Assembly (NCBI GenBank): GCA_963576565.1
Contig: OY755038.1
Location: 13,655,756 to 13,719,755 of the forward strand
From: Aspidapion aeneum
Lineage: Eukaryota > Arthropoda > Insecta > Coleoptera > Brentidae
Reading direction: 5' to 3'
DNA: 64,000 nt
The notes below the pieces were generated by a model. That model did no database searches. It worked only from the letters and a program-made list of their open reading frames with translations, and was not told where the DNA came from. Each line of letters begins with the position of its first letter. Position 1 is the stretch's first letter. This document shows positions 1-12,400 of this stretch, one piece after another. Position numbers and translations under genes: made by a program.

Positions 1-597
1 TTGGGTCCTGTCGTAGTACTGTCGAGTACTGTTGAGTCCTGTCGTGTACTGTGGAGTACTGTTGGGTCCTGTCGTGTACTGTCGAGTACTGTTGGGTCCT
101 GTCGTGTACTGTCGTGTACTGTCGAGTACTGTTGGGTACTGTCGTGTACTGTCGAGTACTGTTGGGTACTGTCGTGTACTGTCGAGTACTGTTGGATCCT
201 GTCGTGTACTGTCGAGTACTGTTGGGTCCTGTCGTGTACTGTCGTGTACTGTCGAGTACTGTTGGGTACTGTCGTGTACTGTCGAGTACTGTTGGGTACT
301 GTTGGGTACTGTCGTGTACTGTTGGGTCCTGTCGTGTACTGTCGAGTACTGTTGGGTCCTGTCGTAGTACTGTCGAGTACTGTTGAGTCCTGTCGTGTAC
401 TGTCGAGTACTGTTGGGTCCTGTCGTGTACTGTCGAGTACTGTTGGGTTCTGTCGTGTACTGTCGTGTACTGTCGAGTACTGTTGGGTACTGTCGTGTAC
501 TGTCGAGTACTGTTGGGTACTGTCGTGTACTGTCGAGTACTGTTGGATCCTGTCGTGGTACTGTCGGGTACTGTTGTGAAATTTGTACAGTACTGTT
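1..597. repeat. decamer satellite GTACTGTYGN with 30-60 bp superstructure
   Basis: About 59 copies of a 10-bp unit (GTACTGTCGT, GTACTGTCGA, GTACTGTTGG and a GTCCTG variant) run from the window edge. The units follow a 30- to 60-bp higher order, with an 11-bp slip near 365. Because 10 is not a multiple of 3 and the unit lacks stops, all forward frames stay open, giving artefactual peptides of the YCWVLSCTVE type. The array decays at 580-600. Confidence 0.95.
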
Positions 598-899
598 GAA
601 AGCTGATGACCCCTCGGCCACGGTACCTATTTTTATTTCACATTTGCATTCACGATGGTGGTTCCTTTTTAAAAGATATTTTTTTATTGCTAAAATACAA
701 TTTTGAATAAAAGTATCTACTTTGTTATAATTGGTTGCAACAATTAATTTCGGCCAATTATATGTTTTTATTTTCCTTTTTGATGTGAGTTATTTTAAAT
801 AAATCACCATTTTTAAACTGGGTGTTACTGTTTAACTTTGCCGATTGACATCTCTATCCCTTTCACTTTTACTAGGATGAAATGAAAGCGATTAAAGCG

Positions 900-1008
900 G
901 CTCTCACACGTTCAGTATTACTGACAGTATTTTTCTATATGTCTTTGTTTGTCAAAAGTTACAAACAAAGACATAAAATACTGTCAGTAATGCTGATCGT
1001 GCGAGGGT
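900..1008. repeat. small hairpin MITE
   Basis: Two arms of about 45-50 bp pair around an 8-base loop at 953-960. The core ATGTCTTTGTTTGT is perfectly inverted, as is ATTACTGACAGTATT apart from one or two small gaps. Probably a palindromic MITE. No target duplication was identified. Confidence 0.7.
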
Positions 1009-1474
1009 CAAACTGAAAGAGTAACGTTGAGTTTATAAATGAACGGCAATTGGTATCTATTCATAACACTTTATAGTTGAGTGGCTTATAGTCGAAAATC
1101 GTGTCCCGTAGGATAGTTGACACATCCGGTGACTTAAAATAGGGTGTTTGACAGTAGTAAAAAATAAATATATATTTATTTTTCGATATCTCTTTAGGTC
1201 TTGGGAATGCTAAAAACAAACTTTTTTGTTTAATTTTTTCTCACATTCATAGTTCTTTTAATTAAATAAATTTATTAAATTAAAACAATTAGCCACGTGA
1301 TTCAAAACAGGCGGTTTACCAATCAGCTGCGGGTGACGTCACAAAACAGTAAACGCCTCGAACGAACCTATTATTTATTTTCTTATGGATGGTAATGTTT
1401 GTTTTGGTTTAAAGTGCGAATTATCGTCCTAAATTAGATTTTATTTTGTGTTTTGCTTATAAAAAACATTTTCA

Positions 1475-1602
1475 ATGGAAAACGAATTCTCCAAAGCCAA
1501 TAACTCCTACTTGGAAATGCTGAATTCCTTTATGGTGGCAGGCTTCTTTACCAACAACAGTGATTTTTGTTCTGTGGAATTTAGAAACGTTAAAATGTTG
1601 AT
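1475..1602 (+). pseudogene. transposon exon 1, YqaJ-protein-like N-terminus (copy 1)
   Basis: ATG opens a 42-codon frame, MENEFSKANNSYLEMLNSFM followed by VAGFFTNNSDFCSVEFRNVK, ending in AT/GTAAGT, a strong donor. The same exon is open in all three copies. The pattern (SNLP..N.FM..GFF..N.DF.SAE.R.VK) resembles the start of insect YqaJ-nuclease transposon proteins. No downstream exon lies within the element, so this copy is non-autonomous. Confidence 0.6.
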
Positions 1603-1907
1603 GTAAGTATTCGATGAGTTGTTTTGTATAAAACTGAAAGTTTTTTTTACGATATTCTTTGCCAACTTTTACTCTTTTAGATTTTGAGGTTAGGTTATAT
1701 ATTTTGGTTTTTTGTTTAATATGCCACTTACAATAGATTCAATTAAATACCCAATCATTATTATTTTAAGCATTAGAGGTACTCCCTAGTCCTGCCAATA
1801 ACTGCCTAGCACCGCCTAAAAATTTGTGCACCTTTCTGCCTATTATAGTTGTTCACCCCTTGTAATAAACATAACCTCAAAAATTTCATGGTCATTTACG
1901 AAATAGT

Positions 1908-1959
<52 letters not shown>

Positions 1960-2002
1960 ACAACGTGAGAAAAATTAATAGAAACAATGTAGTTATACTC
2001 AC

Positions 2003-2186
2003 GTCAAAGTGATCTTCACAAATGTAAAGTGAAGATGTATTAGAATAAGGCCCTTGGGTCTCTTCGAGCAAGTTATAGCCACTTTTTTCGTTCTTTTACT
2101 GCTGTAGGCACATGAATAAATAGTTTTTCAGGTTTTTTTATGCTAGTATTCGATCACTGAGGCACTACACACCACTTATAAGACAT
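2003..2186 (-). pseudogene. THAP-domain exon remnant (copy 1)
   Basis: Begins MSYKWCVVPQ, then a stop where the other copies have cysteine. After further frame damage it ends with a CEDHFD motif and a GTGAGT donor. C-x4-C followed by C-x2-H is the zinc-binding pattern of THAP DNA-binding domains. Inactivated by the stop and by single-base indels relative to copies 2 and 3. Confidence 0.7.
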
Positions 2187-2453
2187 TTTTTTACATAAAA
2201 AACAGTAAAACACAGACCAAAAACAAATAAACACCTGAATGCCGTGTATCTGTCCGCGAGTTTACTGCGCTGTGACGTCATTCCAACGCCATGCTAGAAA
2301 TGAGCGTTTTAGCGGCAAATTCAAATCGGAAATTAGAAATCTTGGTTTTAAATGTAGTCATGATAAAATATACTATTTTAATAATTTTGCGTAGCAAATT
2401 AGTGATCTATGTATCATTCTAAACTCTTTTCTATAATTTGTCAAATGCCCTAT

Positions 2454-3331
2454 TGTGTGACTATACTTCCCACAGAATACCATAGACCTCCTAACTATTA
2501 ATCAACACTAAACAGTTACTGGTAGTAATTTTGTTATAAGATCTGTCAATTTTTGTGGTACCTGATATTGTTAGACACTGCAAATTCTTTTATTCAAAAC
2601 ATTATTTTGGTGATACATTAAAATTACGGTATTTTGTGTGATATTTAAATGAATTTCTTACTTATAACTTATAAATTACTTAACAGGCAGTGAATGAGAA
2701 ACAATAAATTTAATATATATTATTTATTTATACAGGGTGCATCCCGTACATCCATCTTTTTTAAAAATTCATTCGAGCTTAAAAAAAATCGCTTTACTGT
2801 TCTGTGACTGTCCTCCAATGTCTTAGATTATAGTGAATTCTCTTTAAAATAATTTTAATAAGGCGAACATGCAAATCCTCGCTACACCGCTCCGTTTAGA
2901 GAAGAAGTTTTTAAACAAAGCCCGAAAAAACTCGAATGATTTCCTAAAAAATGGATAATCCGTATAGTTTTTGGCCCCAACAGCTTGTTGAGTTTGCCAA
3001 CTACAATTCAAATTTATATAGAGTGTCCACTAAAATACTCATTTTATTGCTGAGATCATACATGTGCACAATATGGCAATAGGCACATGCTGTATACAAT
3101 ATTAATTGGAACTTTGACGTTTAATACATGCGCACGCGCAGCATTTAAGAAGGTTGCGTATGCGTAAAGTAGGCCTTGCTTGTTTGTAAGATTCGATTGT
3201 TTTGTCAGTCGTGTCTTGACTGTCGCGGAGAAAAGACGCATATTTTGGTTTAGATTTTGCCCTAAATTGTATCACACTTATTTATAGGTAAGTATTTACA
3301 AATTTGCTACTAAAATTTACACTTTTTAGTT
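2454..3331. other. 3' flank of brp, no gene seen
   Basis: AT-rich sequence downstream of the last brp exon. It contains a fragment beginning TACAGGGTG near 2732 like many insect repeat termini, and probably the 3' untranslated region of the long isoform. A 61-codon frame at 3056-3241 shows no recognisable protein feature. Confidence 0.5.
3043..3048 (-). promoter_or_regulatory. candidate poly(A) signal for the long brp isoform
   Basis: AATAAA on the minus strand, about 285 nt downstream of the stop at 3332. It is the first canonical hexamer after the stop. Such hexamers are common in DNA this AT-rich, so this is only a candidate. Confidence 0.3.
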
Positions 3332-3448
3332 TTAGGTTAAGTTTTTCTCGTGGGTTCGGGGATTTTCGGGATCTTCTTCGTTCATAAGGGAGAGAGACAA
3401 TTCGTCTTCTTCGTTGATCTCTTCTAGTAGCGATATGCTTGATTCAGC
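3332..3448 (-). CDS. brp: brp exon 19, probable terminal exon with acidic tail
   Basis: The acceptor CTATTTACAG precedes GCTGAATCA at phase 0, as exon 18 requires. Thirty-eight codons then run to TAA. The peptide AESSISLLEEINEEDELSLS continues with MNEEDPENPRTHEKNLT and is strongly acidic. I do not recognise it from the family, so its assignment rests on phase, acceptor quality, position and coding-like composition amid AT-rich DNA. No other phase-compatible exon was seen between it and exon 18. Confidence 0.65.
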   Translation of the reverse strand, partial: AESSISLLEEINEEDELSLSLMNEEDPENPRTHEKNLT

Positions 3449-6400
3449 CTGTAAATAGTAGATTTTTGTTTATCTTGTAATAAATATCAAAAAATATGGT
3501 TAAACTAAAATGGCCGACTAGAGATGTTCAATAACAAGTTGTAAAAGATCGGTTCCGAATGAAAACCATATTTTCAGTTTTTTCTGTTGTACCTTGTATA
3601 ATTTAATAAATAATTTTTTTCAAAATTTATTTACGATATTATTGTCATAAACCAGTTTAAAGTTTATTCAGACTACTATAAAAACGTAGCAATAACCAAT
3701 GTTGCTGCGCTTGCACTAAGTTCGTCTATAAAAGTCGATGCTGGACAATAGACACAAGACGCTAGCGCTACCAAGTCCACTTTCAATCCCTGACTTCGCA
3801 TGCGCAGATCTACCAACATTTTTTACCTCATGTATTAGTAATGTTTTTCACTTGAATGATTCTAACCACATGAAAATAGAAAGTTTCAAAAACCTAACCT
3901 AACAAAACCTAATCAAATCTAACCGAACCAAACCAAAGGAAACTGAACCAATAATTTTTTTCAAAAAAAAAGTTTCCTGACTTCCTGCCCGGGATCCTAG
4001 AGGATGTGAATCCGAACCGAACCAAACCGAACCTAACTAAACTGAACCAAACCTAACCTAAACCTAACGTAACCAAACTAAACTACAACACGTACTGCTA
4101 ATTAGGTTTAGTTGGGTAGGGTTAGGTTTGGATAGGTTCGGTTCGGTACGGTCCGGTTCGGATTCACATCCTCTAGGATCCCGGGTAGGAAGTCAGGAAA
4201 GTTTTTTTTTGTGAAAAAAAAAATATTGGTTTAGTTTGCTTTGGTTCGGTTCGGCTAGATCTGATTAGGTTTCTTTAGGTTAGGTTTTTGAAACTTTCTA
4301 TTTTCATGTGGTTAGAATCATTCAAGTGAATATCACCCTGTACATCTATTCTAATACATAAGGTAAATAATATTGGTAGATCTACGCATGCGAAGTCAGG
4401 GATTGGAAGTGGACTTGGTAGGGCTAGCGTCTTGTGACAATAGACCGGCATCACTCTAACAAGTGATCAACCCAGTACACCACTGAAATACGTGCTCCCT
4501 ACTAAACACACCCAGTACACCACTGAAATACGTAGTCCCTACGAACCCAGTACACCACTGAAATAATGTGGTCCCAACTAAACATACCTAAAGAAAACCC
4601 CACTATGGTGGTTACGCTTTATGACCCATAAGGCCGACTCTCTACGGCCTATAAAGTCTATTCCTTATGGCCCCTAGGTCAACTCTCTCCAACCAGCATC
4701 CCCTTATTACATTATTTAACTATTGTTCCTGTTAATCTGTTTTTCTTATATAAAATAAATGTATAAATGTGGATTCTTTATACTTAATTTTCATATTCCC
4801 CTAAATCCCTCAGTCACAAGGGGACTAAATAACAAACCTTGTGACATATATGGTAGAGATACCACTTGTCACAAATATAGTTGTGACAATATATAAAAGT
4901 TTATTTTTAAATATCACATTGTTTGTCGGTTTTCAGAGATTGAGGTTTTTGTTGTTTTAAAAAAAGGCACTTGGAGTGTCTCAATGCAATTTACTCTCAA
5001 TTCCATCTATTCCATTAAAATTGCCATTGGAAAAATTTTTGATAGCTCCAGAATATTGTCAAAGGAACATAAGTGGCAAAACTTAACTAAAAAAAAAGAG
5101 TCACTTAAAAATTCGGAGCCGTGGTCACATTTTAAGTTATGTGGTACCCCACGGTATTGTTATATCATGTTTTAAAATTATGTTTTATAAAAGGCACCTG
5201 CATGGAGTGTCTCAATGCAATTTGCTCTCAATTCCATATATTCCATTATATATTATATAGCTCCGGAATATTGTCAATGGAACATAAGTGGCAAAACCTA
5301 ACTTTTTAAAAAAAGAGTCACCGAAAAATTCGGAGCCGTGTTCACATTTTAAGTTATTTGGGGCGCCACGGTATTGGTATTTCATATTTTAAAATTATGT
5401 TTTATAAAAGGCACCTGGAGAGTCTCAATGCAATTTGCTCTCAATTTCATCTATTGTATTAAAATTGCCATTGGAAAAATTTTTGATAGCTACAGAATAT
5501 TGTCAATGGAACATAAGTGGCAAAACCTAACCTAAAAAAAGAGTCGCCGAAAAATTCGGAGCCGTGGTCACATTTTAAGTTATTTGGGGCGCCACGGGAT
5601 TGTTATTTCATATTTTAAAAGTATGTTTTAAAAAGGCACCTGGAGTGTTTCAATGCAATTTGCTCCCAATTCCATCTATTCCATTAAAATTACCCTTGGA
5701 AAAATTTGGCAAAACTAAACTAAAAAAAAAAGAGTCACTTAAAAATTCGGAGCCGTGGTCACATTTTAAGTTATGTGGTGCCCCACGGTATTGTTATATC
5801 ATGTTTTAAAATTATGTTTTATAAAAGGCACCTGCATGGAGTGTCTCAATGCAATTTGCTCTCAATTCCATATATTCCATTATATATTATATAGCTCCGG
5901 AATATTGTCAATGGAACATAAGTGGCAAAACCTAACTTTTTAAATAAAGAGTCACTGAAAAATTCGGAGCCGTGTTCACATTTTAAGTTATTTGGGGCGC
6001 CACGGTATTGGTATTTCATATTTTAAAATTATGTTTTATAAAAGGCACCTGGAGTGTCTCAATGCAATTTGCTCTCAATTTCATCTATTGCATTAAAATT
6101 GCCATTGGGAAAATTTTTGATAGCTCCAGAATATTGACAATGGAACATAAGTGGCAAAACCTAACTTTACAAAAAGTCAGCGAAAAATTCGAAGCCGTGG
6201 TCACACTTTAAGTTATTTGGAGCGCCACAGTATTGCTATTTCATATTTATTAAAAATTATGGTTTATAACTTTTTATAATATTTATTTATTTTGTTTACC
6301 TCTTTTTTAAGTCGTTCAACCAACCGTCTTTTTTCCATCCTTAGACAGTCGGCTTCTTCGGCCTGTCTGGCGTTTCTTATGCCAGTCATTTCCAAAAGAG

Positions 6401-9400
6401 CCAAGTGTGCATCTTTTTCACTTATTGCTGCTTCAAGGGCATCACGTCTATAAAACCAAAAAGAATATAAATAAATAATAATACATTTTAAATATCTATA
6501 AAATATAAAGGAATTAGTGGACAAGAGCTATGACCAAAAGTAGGAAAAGGAATCGCAAAAAAAAAATAAAAAGTCAGAAACTTGTATATCAGAAGAAATA
6601 AAGAAGCTGATGGAAAAAAGGCGGAACCAGAAATAAATAAAACTACAAGAAAAATGATAAAAGAAAATAAAAGGAAGAGCCAATAAATAAAAGTTGAGTG
6701 TTATGGAAAATAACAGAAATATAAAATGTCTAGGTAGATATGAAATAATTAAAATAAAGGATTTGTTGATTGTTAAAAAGTATATCATAAATATCACACA
6801 ACTATTCTACACAAAATTATACCAAACAAAAAGAAAACCATCGCGAGAAACCATGAAGTAACTCCAAACAAAAATAAAGAACGTAAACTCAGAACTACAA
6901 CCTGAAATAAGCAAAGCGGAAATAAAGAGAGCATTAAAGAAAATGAAAAATAACACTTGGAAAAGACGAAGTAACGGCAGAAATGCTCAAGTACGGTGGT
7001 AAAGCTGTAGTTAATACCCCTCATATCCTACCGAATATAATACTAAAAGAAAAAATAATCCCAAACAACTGGAAGGAATCCATAACCATTATTCTACACA
7101 ACAAAGGCGATAGAGTAGACGTAAAAAACTATCGACCTATAACACTCCTCAATGTAATTTATAATTTTTCACGAAAATATTAACAGATAGACAAACAACA
7201 AAATTTGACGGATATCAATCAAAATAACAAGCAGGCTTCAGTACAGTTGACAACCTATTAACCATGAAAGTCCTAATAGAATTGCGTTTATAGACTTTGA
7301 AAAAGCTTTCGATAGAATCGCACAGGGTAGTAAAAGCGTTTTTAATTAATAGCCGACTAGATCACAGATACACAGATTTAATAGCGAAGCAACAACATCA
7401 ATCAAAATCAACGAACGAACCAGGCTGCTAATCCATATAAGGAGAGGAGAAGAGACAGACAGGGTGACACAATATCCCCGTAACTATATAACCAGGCCCT
7501 AGGAAATGTTTTTAAAAACTTAGATTGGGAAGAAATAGGCATCAAAGTAAACGCACAATACTTGAACCACCTAAGATATGCTGATAATATCGCCTTAATA
7601 ACAGATACGAAAGAAGAACTGAGAAAAATACAAATATCCCAGTACCTCAAAACGACAGTGTACAACTATTGTATCCTTCCTGCGTACTTACCTATGGATC
7701 CCAGACCTGGACACTTACGAAATCAAACACGGAAGGATGGAAGTTATTGGGGGAGGCCTATGTCCAAAGATGGAACGAAAAAGGTTAAATAGATAGATAT
7801 AAAGTGGAGTACCTCAATTTGGGTTAGAGAATTTCGAACCAGAAAAGCATTATTTTTCTGTTTAAAAATGTTGGTAGAGAATGTGTATGCATTAATACAT
7901 CTTTTATTGGCTATAAAGGTGCATATGGCACACAGATTGACAGATCACGAAATACTGGGACTGATCACAAAGTACTTACTTCATATGTGTCAGTTCCTGC
8001 AGGTTCCGTCTTCTCTCAGAGATCATCTTCGCAAGTTTCGTTTCCATTGATGTCATCCTGTTGACATATGGCCTACAATTGTGACATCTCATAGCCTGAG
8101 CAGCTTGAAGAGACAGTAGGCGTTGCTCAAGTTTTGCAACCTATGTATAGAATCCAAATATCTGGTAAACATAAGCAAGAAATAAAGTATGGTTGAAAGT
8201 TTTAGGAAACTGCCCATATAAGCAAAACGAAGTTTATAGGAAAATCTGATAAACTGCAAATATCTCTATCTTTAAATAAGAGGTAACTAATAAATAACCG
8301 TGTTTTTCATTTAATCCTATCATTCCTATCGAATATAAATCAAATGGAAACGCGATGAGTTAAGGAATTTTAATTATTTGGAATTTGCGCTATTACTCAA
8401 ATTTGAGGCAAACACCCGGCCACTTAAAATTGATTGATCGATAACCAATCCATTTTGGAATATTTGGTCTTAAGCTACATCCCAATTTTTTTTGTTTATG
8501 GTAAAAAGTAGTTACCTACTATATAAGACTAAACGTTTTTAAACAAAATTTATATGTTGCTTTGTTTTTAATTGCTGTTCTATTGCAAACAAAAGCATAT
8601 AACAGTTTTGCTTGTAAAACTAACTTTGTAAAAGTTATAAGCATGATTCTACAAAAATGGTGCTGTGGAGTGGGAATGCATATTTTTCAAACACAGAGTG
8701 CAAATGAAGCATAGTTTTAGTTATAAGATTTAAAACGAAATGTTTTCTTTATGGAGCATTTGAGTTTAAAAAATTTTTTATAATTTTTTTAATACAAATA
8801 TTAAAAACTCAAATTGAAAAATATATCCTAATAAATAATATTTAACCAAGTCTTAACTATTTATCAAAAAATTGATAAAACTTAAGTTTGCAGTCATATT
8901 TTTGAAAATCCGAATTTACATCTTCTCCGAAAAATTTTACAATTTTAAACGTGCTCCATTTTTAATAACACAATATTTGTGAATACCACCGGTTAATTTC
9001 TAGAGAAAGAGACGGCTCTGGATATCTAATTTACTTGTGAGGGTGACAAGTTGTGACAGATAATGTCAACTTTAGTTTGGTTGAAGTTATAGATCTTTTT
9101 ATTTTCGGAAGAAAATTGGGTTTTTTCGGAGAAATCAAAAAGGACCGCTTCAATTATCATCTCTCTGGTAAGTAAATATTCGACTGATATCAATAGTATA
9201 ATTTTTTTGTTGATTGTTTTAAAATTATAAGTATAGCAACTTTGTTTATATAAAACTTAAGTTAAGTAGTCTAAATAGATTTTGATTTAAATTGGAAAAC
9301 CATTAAAAAACTCATTCCTCTGGTACTCATCCCTCTGGAATTTTTATGCAATAATTCCTAAAATTCGGGAAAATAAATGTTTCTTAGCTTACACGTAGTT

Positions 9401-12400
9401 CGTTACATAAATTTAAAAAAACTAAATTATTTACTGTGCTGTACTGTTATTTAAAGGCAATGACCAAAAATGATATCCATATAGCCCACTTTTGGTAGAA
9501 TCATCCATAAGCCAAAGTTTGTGAAAAATCTATTACCAATAAATTTAGCGAAAAAATCATTTAGAACTATCCGACAACTATAACAATTAAAAATGAAACT
9601 TACCTTTTCTAAAATTTGTTTTCTTTTTATCTCCTCTTGCTGCAGCACCATTTCTCTTTCCGTTGAAATTTTAATGGTTTCTCGCAGTGCATCTTCCAGC
9701 TCCAGGATTCTTTCATCTTTTTCTACAATTACGTCTTCTAATTCATCTACTTTCTCTACAGATATGTGTTCGTTTGTTGGATAATTTTCTTTTGAATCAA
9801 CCAGATACTCTTCATTCAGGTAAAAGTCTTTCTTATCTAGATTCGATTTAATCTTTTTTATTTCTATTTCTTTATCTTGAAGTTGCTTTATAATACATTC
9901 CATACTGTCAATTTTCGAACATTTTTCGTTAAGTTTGCATCTTAACGTTTCTATTTCCACTTCCTTTTCTTCAAGGATTATCTTTGAAGCTTCGAGGGAT
10001 TCTTCAAGTTCCAATATGAAACTTTTTCGTCGGTCCAGTTCCGCTTTTGCATTCAGATTTTCGTTTATGTCGACAAGTGGATCGATTCTAATCTAACATT
10101 GATCAATATAAATTCAAAAATAATATATATACGGGACAAAGAGGCCAAAATAAAAACATATAGAAGAAGAAATATTTATCAAGGATATACAAGAGTTTAG
10201 ATAAGCTGAGTAAAATGCATTAAACAAACTTAAAAGAAGCTTTTTAGGAATCCAGCAGGACCAGCCTTTAAAACAAAAATAGAAAAAGCACAAAAATTGC
10301 ATCATACGTACGGATCCGTGAGTTGGTTAGCAGGAAAAATAGAAGAAAAAAATAATTATTAGTATTGTTAAATATTTTTTCAAACTGAATGGATATTACC
10401 TCTTCTTTTGCTGCTTGGGCCTGTTGTTGAACTTGTTTTAGTTTGGCTTGAGCATTCTTCAATGCCCTGAAAAAATATATTATATTTGTTTAACTAGTTC
10501 TTTTTTAAAAGTATCCAATTCATAAAAACTATGACGTATGGAGGATAATTTGACAAACAAATTTGATATGAAGATGTTGAGACATTATTATCAGGTTCTT
10601 TAAATAGAAAAAATAGTGGAATTTTCTGGACTTAAAAATGGTACAAACTGCGCTAAAAAAAAAAATTAAAATTGTCGTTTTTTGCGTTGCTAAAATATAC
10701 ACTAGGGTCCTGTATCTTTGGATATCTTATCCAAACATTTCCACATAAAGGGACTCTAATATACATTGGCATTACAGCGTTGTCTCCAAAGGAAATTGGA
10801 ATGGAGGTAACCAAATGGACCTAGGTCACTTTACGGGCTTACCCATTGCTAAATTGATTTCATGTGAACTTAGAGAGATTGCTGAAAATAAAATTTCGAA
10901 GACTTAAAGAAGTGGTTTTGAATCAAATAGGTTTATAGCAGGGAACAGTGGTAACCTATATTTTAATTCTGTATTTTAACTTGTGCCCCATGTATAATCT
11001 AACATAGAAACGTACTGTTGAAGTTCCATAATCTGCTTCTCTTTGGCATTTTGTTCTTCTTGACTCATCTGCACCAATTGAAGCAATCGTTCCATTTCTG
11101 CTGAAGATCGCTTTACTTCTTCTTCAGCCTTTCTGGCAGCTTCTTGTGCTTCGCTGAGCCTCTTGTTCATATCGGAAACTGCAGCAGCATTGCCTCCAGT
11201 CTGAGTAAAAGAATATAGATAAGAAAAGGTAATAATTATATTCTTACATACAGGTTAAACTAGATTGATAGTAAATCCAAAACTGAACTAATTTTAATCG
11301 TACCTTTTGTAATGAGGCTTCTAACTGATCCATTTGCTGTTTTCTCTTCTCCAACTGCTTCTCCATTTCGACCAATTTCCTCTCCTTCTCTTCTATTTGC
11401 CGCCCTTTGCTATCTGTTGCTTTCTTTTGTTCATCAACTTGTCGTTTAAGATCTTCAACCTTTTTTCTTTCTGCTTCGATTTGTTTTTGTACCGCTGAGA
11501 TGTCTCCGTTCACTCTTGGCTGGCCGGCCATTTGTAGCTTCTTCGTTGCTTCATGCAACTCCAACTATATTTTAAACAAAAATTTAGAAGTTTAACCTAG
11601 TTTTAAAATGAACACTTTTAGTTATCTCCTCTAAAAATAAGCGAAAGAATACAAGAATCAAATTTAGGATTCTGTATATATAAATTTTAATAATATTGCA
11701 TATTTTAAAAAACATCTTTGGGAAATGGATTAGTAAAAAAAGACAATTAAAATAAAAATACCAAATTGCAAACAAAAATATATTTGATAAAATTCTAAAA
11801 CTAAAATAGCTAACAAACTTAAAAATCAAATATATAAATCAAAAGAACTATATAAAAAAAGGATAAAAACCTAATAAAAAAATATTATTTATTATATTGG
11901 GCGAAAGCTCGACTGACCTGATTTTTCTCCAACTCTTGAACCATTATTTCCAGTTGCGACTGCATTCGATCTCTTTCTGTTGCAATATTTCTAACCTCAT
12001 TGTTGGCTTTTTCTAGCTCGGCCTTTAACCTCAGAGTTTCCTTATCATCTACAGGTGGTTTTGGCAACGTTCTTTGTTGGCCAACTTGTTGCTGCATTTG
12101 TTTTTCCATAGCCTGAATACGTTTTTGCAGATCTAGAGCAGTTTTTTCCGCTTGATCTGCGCGTTTTCCTTCTTGTTCGACAACCTTTCGCCACTGTTCC
12201 ATTTCAGAATCGCCTCGGTTACCAGTTTCTTGCAACATTTTCTCTGCTTTTTCTGCTCTTTGTTTGTGTGCATCTCTTTCTTTTTGAATTTGTTGTAATT
12301 GTTGTTGCAAGGCTTGTATTTGCTTGTCTCTGTTCTCTATAACTTCTTTGGTGCCCTTTTCTACATCTTGCGACATGCGTTTTTGTTCGTTCTTTAATCT

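Larger units (their letters stand above)
1141..2451. mobile_element. ISL2EU-like DNA transposon derivative, copy 1
   Basis: Terminal inverted repeats AGGGTGTTTGAC / GTCAAATGCCCT, flanked on both sides by AT. Copies at 25582 and 46257 have the same termini and the same AT flanks. It carries two opposed coding remnants: a plus-strand exon at 1475 and a minus-strand THAP exon near 2003-2186. A (TA)n tract sits at about 1912-1955. The combination of a YqaJ-type N-terminus, a THAP exon and an AT duplication suggests the ISL2EU branch of PIF/Harbinger. That placement is inference from family knowledge. Confidence 0.75.

Noticed and set aside
1..706. Several long plus-strand open frames (up to 192 codons)
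   Set aside because: They are translations of a 10-bp tandem repeat lacking stops in any phase; no gene.
4000..4260. Interstitial telomere
   Set aside because: TTAGG/TTCGG pentamers are degenerate and embedded in a transposon-like inverted repeat, so a true telomeric array is not supported.
10088..10092. Alternative acceptor TTAG/A for exon 16
   Set aside because: It would require phase 2 from exon 15, which ends at phase 0.
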